Part shown: positions 61,450 through 64,000 of the stretch, one piece after another
How positions within the stretch are numbered: position 1 is the first letter of the stretch
Layout of the letters: every line of letters begins with the position of its first letter
From: Clostridium beijerinckii
GTDB taxonomy: Bacteria; Bacillota; Clostridia; Clostridiales; Clostridiaceae
Assembly (NCBI RefSeq): GCF_036699995.1
Contig: NZ_CP144906.1
Coordinates: 499,501 to 563,500 of the forward strand
Length of the DNA: 64,000 nucleotides
Reading direction: 5' to 3'
The notes under the pieces: model-generated
Databases searched by the model: none
What the model was told of the DNA's origin: nothing
Seen by the model: the letters and a program-made list of their open reading frames with translations, nothing else
Program-made: the position numbers and the translations under genes

Positions 61450-62535
61450 ATGAATTTAAGTACAAGTTTAAGCGGAATATATTTGGAAAATCCATTAATG
61501 CCGGCATCAGGCCCATTAGTTGGAGATTGCGAAAAAATGAAAATAATATCTGACTTTGGAGTTGGAGGAATTGTCACAAAAACAATATCTAGCAAAGGGG
61601 CAGAAGTAGTTAGGCCATGCATATATGGTGGACAAGACTTTGTTATGAATGCTGAGCTATGGTCAGAATATGAGCCAGAAGTATGGTTAGATAAATTTCT
61701 ACCAGAAATAAAGGCAGAGATAAATAAACCATTATTTATAAGTGTAGGGTATTCAAAAGAGGACATGGAAAACTTAATTCCAAAGCTAGATAAGTATGCT
61801 GATGCTTTTGAAATATCAACTCATTATGTAGGAAAAGATTTATCAGCAATACAAGAAACGTTAATGACTATAAGAAAGCATACCAAAAAGCCAGTTTATA
61901 TGAAAATGAGTCCACATATACCTGATCCAGTAGGATTTGCGAAAATGGTTATAGAAAACGGTGGTAATGGAGTTGTAGCGATTAATTCTCTAGGACCAAC
62001 TATGAAAATAGATGTAGCATCAAGAAAAGTATTAATAGGGAATAAAGAAGGAGAAGTATGGACTTCAGGGCCAGCAATAAAACCAATAGCTTTAGCACTT
62101 ATCAACAAAATTAAGAAAGCCCTTCCACAATGTGAAATAATTGGTGTAGGCGGGGTAGCTTCAGCAGAAGACGTAATAGAATTTTTACTTGCTGGAGCAA
62201 CTGCAGTTCAAATGTTGTCTGCTGCTATGCTTAAAGGAAAGGATTTATATAAAAAGATAGTTGAAGATCTTCCAAGTGCTTTAGAAAAGTATGGATTTAA
62301 CTCTATTGAAGAAGTATTAAATACTGAATTACAAACTGGTAATGTAAAGTATGATCCTATTTATCCATCTATTGATTACGACAAATGTGTTAACTGCAAA
62401 TTATGCGAAAATATATGTCCATACTTTGCAATTAGCAGTAAAAATGAAAAAGTAGAAATGGACAAGAGTAAATGTTTTGGATGTGGATTATGTGAATCTA
62501 AATGTCCAAAGAAAGCAATCAAAAACGTATTTTAA
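61450..62535 (+). CDS. PreA/PyrD-like dihydroorotate-dehydrogenase fold with two 4Fe-4S sites
   Basis: 361 residues: a flavin TIM barrel (about 1-300) with GIYLENPLMPASGPL near 9-23, PVYMKMSPHIPDPVGFA near 153-169, VVAINSLGPTM near 176-186, and IIGVGGVASAEDVIEFLLAGATAVQMLSA near 231-259, then a C-terminal ferredoxin pair (YDKCVNCKLCENICPYFAI near 312 and KSKCFGCGLCESKCPKKAI near 341). This is the layout of NAD-dependent dihydropyrimidine dehydrogenase subunit PreA. In a purine cluster it probably reduces or oxidises an imidazolone or pyrimidine-like intermediate. It starts 3 bp after ssnA with AAGGAG upstream. Confidence 0.9.
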   Translation: MNLSTSLSGIYLENPLMPASGPLVGDCEKMKIISDFGVGGIVTKTISSKGAEVVRPCIYGGQDFVMNAELWSEYEPEVWLDKFLPEIKAEINKPLFISVGYSKEDMENLIPKLDKYADAFEISTHYVGKDLSAIQETLMTIRKHTKKPVYMKMSPHIPDPVGFAKMVIENGGNGVVAINSLGPTMKIDVASRKVLIGNKEGEVWTSGPAIKPIALALINKIKKALPQCEIIGVGGVASAEDVIEFLLAGATAVQMLSAAMLKGKDLYKKIVEDLPSALEKYGFNSIEEVLNTELQTGNVKYDPIYPSIDYDKCVNCKLCENICPYFAISSKNEKVEMDKSKCFGCGLCESKCPKKAIKNVF

Positions 62536-62566
62536 TTTTAGCTCCTTATGAAATGGAGGAAAGATT

Positions 62567-64000
62567 ATGGATAGTATAAGAAAATCAGTTATAAAAGCTG
62601 ATCATAAAATTAAGGTAGACGGAAGTGCTAAATATATTGCGGATATTAAATTTAAAAATAGTTTATATGCTAAGACTCTTCGTTCAGAAAAATCAAAGGC
62701 TGTTATAAAAAGAATTTTTATTCCTGAGTTAAAAGATGGTTATTATGTAGTTGAAGGAAAAGATGTTCCTGGCTTAAACAAGGTGAAGATAATTCAAAAT
62801 GACATGTCGGTTTTTTCCGACAAAGAAGTTAATTATATAGGAGAACCGATCCTTTTAGTGTTAGGGCCGGATCTTGAAGAAGTTATAAGTATTTTAAATG
62901 ATATTAAGGTTGAGTATGAAGAGGGCACTCCTGTTTTTGACATGAGAAATTCAACGGAAATATTTGATAAATATGAATACGAAAAAGGCAATATAGAAGA
63001 TGCAATTAAAAAATCTATAAAAGTAATAGAAGAAGAATTTTATACAGGATATCAAGAACAGGCTTACTTAGAAACTCAAGGATTAGTTGGAGATTATGAA
63101 GATGACAAGATTTCGGTATATGGAACTATGCAATGCCCATATTACGTTAAAGGTGCTGTTGTTCAAGCATTAGGATTTGAGGAAGATAAAGTAAGAATTG
63201 TACAAACTACAACTGGAGGTGGCTTTGGTGGTAAAGAAGATTATCCTTCTCTACTCGGAGCACAGGTTGCAGTGGCAGCTTATAAAGCTAAAAAACCAGT
63301 TAGGTTAATTTTAGATAGAGTTGAGGATATGGCATTTACAACTAAGAGGCATCCAGCTTTACTGAAATACAAAACGCTCCTTGATGAAAATAACAAAATA
63401 ATTGGGATGGATGTAGATATTATATTAAATGGTGGGGCATATGCGACTGTTTCTAGTGTGGTTCTCCAAAGAGCTTTGTTATGTGCTATAGGGGTTTATA
63501 ACATACCTAATATCAGAGTTAAAGGACGCGTAGTTAAAACAAATACTGTGCCTACCGGAGCATTTAGAGGCTTCGGTGGTCCACAAAGTATATTTGGAAT
63601 TGAAACACATATGGCTCATATAGCTAAAGAATTAGGATTCACTCCTTTAGAGTTAAAGAATAAGTATTTTGTAAAAACTGGTGATGATACTTGTACTGGC
63701 GGAAAGTTTACTTATGATGTAAAGCTTGAAGAAATGTTAGAAAAAGCTGAAAAAATAAGTGATTTTAGCAGAAAATATAAAAAGTATTCAAGTGAACAAG
63801 GGATTATGAGAAAGGGAATAGGAATGTCAATATTTCTACATGGATGCGGGTTTACTGGAAGCGGAGAGAGGGATTTTATTAAAGCCAAGGTAAAGTTATT
63901 AAAATATGAAAGTGGAGTTATTGAGATTCTAGTATCTAACACAGATATGGGACAAGGTCTACAAACAACATTTAAGAAAATTGTAGCAAAGGCTCTTGAT
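62567..64000 (+). CDS. Xanthine-dehydrogenase-type molybdenum subunit (partial, runs off window)
   Basis: First 478 residues of a molybdenum hydroxylase large subunit; the frame is open to the last base of the window. ATG 62567 follows ATGGAGGAAAG (62552-62562). Motifs are the N-terminal GSAKYIADI near 19-27, GEPILLVLGPDLEEV near 94-108, GTMQCPYYVKGAV near 185-197, the molybdopterin loop TTTGGGFGGKEDYPSLLGAQVAV near 210-232, TGAFRGFGGPQSIFGIETHM near 328-347, and GCGFTGSGERDF near 427. These are features of purine hydroxylases (xanthine dehydrogenase, XdhA/XdhD type). Whether it is of the selenium-dependent kind cannot be told from this part. Confidence 0.88.
   Translation, partial: MDSIRKSVIKADHKIKVDGSAKYIADIKFKNSLYAKTLRSEKSKAVIKRIFIPELKDGYYVVEGKDVPGLNKVKIIQNDMSVFSDKEVNYIGEPILLVLGPDLEEVISILNDIKVEYEEGTPVFDMRNSTEIFDKYEYEKGNIEDAIKKSIKVIEEEFYTGYQEQAYLETQGLVGDYEDDKISVYGTMQCPYYVKGAVVQALGFEEDKVRIVQTTTGGGFGGKEDYPSLLGAQVAVAAYKAKKPVRLILDRVEDMAFTTKRHPALLKYKTLLDENNKIIGMDVDIILNGGAYATVSSVVLQRALLCAIGVYNIPNIRVKGRVVKTNTVPTGAFRGFGGPQSIFGIETHMAHIAKELGFTPLELKNKYFVKTGDDTCTGGKFTYDVKLEEMLEKAEKISDFSRKYKKYSSEQGIMRKGIGMSIFLHGCGFTGSGERDFIKAKVKLLKYESGVIEILVSNTDMGQGLQTTFKKIVAKALD

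Noticed and set aside
1..64000. CRISPR arrays, prophage, toxin-antitoxin or anti-phage defence systems
   Set aside because: No regularly spaced repeats, no phage structural genes and no recognisable defence proteins were found on either strand.

Overview
The window looks like chromosomal DNA of a low-GC, spore-forming anaerobe, most likely Clostridium sensu stricto (cluster I), perhaps close to C. beijerinckii, C. saccharoperbutylacetonicum or C. butyricum. Evidence: AT-rich codon use, strong GGAGG ribosome sites, sporulation genes (SpoIID, SpoIIQ, SpoIIID, YyaC), a type III glutamine synthetase, rubredoxin, bacteriohemerythrin, and a raiA RNA just upstream of the hibernation factor gene. The species is inference; no search could be run.

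Layout. 1-4.9 kb: sporulation and cell-shape genes (spoIID, spoIIQ-like, spoIIID, mreB/mbl, yyaC). 5.0-5.8 kb: a seven-gene tRNA array (Tyr-Val-Thr-Tyr-Val-Thr-Tyr) made of 287-bp tandem repeats. 5.8-7.4 kb: SAM-I riboswitch and metK. 7.6-16.7 kb: recD2, a degenerate ComFA-like gene, comFC, raiA RNA, hpf, secA, and prfB with its programmed +1 frameshift. 16.8-25.9 kb: a membrane protein, a two-component system, tex, an oxidoreductase, a DMT exporter and a ROK kinase. 26-28.5 kb: glnN (minus strand) behind a possible small RNA with its own promoter and terminator. 28.7-31.2 kb: a 36-codon ORF, ogt, an HTH-less DeoR-type protein and a Cof-type HAD phosphatase; the last two share operator-like repeats. 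31.4-35.1 kb: an IclR regulator divergent from kduD-kdgK-eda (ketodeoxygluconate degradation) with a GC-rich palindromic operator. 35.4-40.5 kb: hemerythrin, FMN riboswitch-ribU, rubredoxin, a DeoR regulator, and tsaE-tsaB-rimI on the minus strand. 40.9-42.1 kb: an orphan ZnuA-like protein that has lost its metal ligands, and tRNA-Trp.

42.5-64 kb is a purine-salvage and purine-catabolism region: a nucleoside ABC transporter (NupOPQ plus BmpA lipoprotein), a frameshifted chemoreceptor, an XRE-cupin regulator, then dpaL, guanine deaminase, a YgeY-type M20 hydrolase, a D-aminoacylase, a MocA-like cytidylyltransferase, a hydantoinase-like amidohydrolase, ssnA, a PreA-like iron-sulfur oxidoreductase and the start of a xanthine-dehydrogenase-type molybdenum subunit that runs off the window. 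The content matches the anaerobic, selenium-linked purine degradation clusters known from gut bacteria and clostridia. A complete 1.8-kb IS6-like element with a perfect 8-bp target duplication has landed inside the transporter operon, between the second permease and the lipoprotein gene.

The strongest candidate for something undescribed is regulatory. Three transcription units in the purine region (42.5, 52.2 and 58.6 kb) each start with a sigma-A promoter, a short AU-rich leader, a small GAC-N6-GTC hairpin and an intrinsic terminator that reuses the 3' half of that hairpin. None contains a purine riboswitch that I recognise. This looks like a shared attenuation system.
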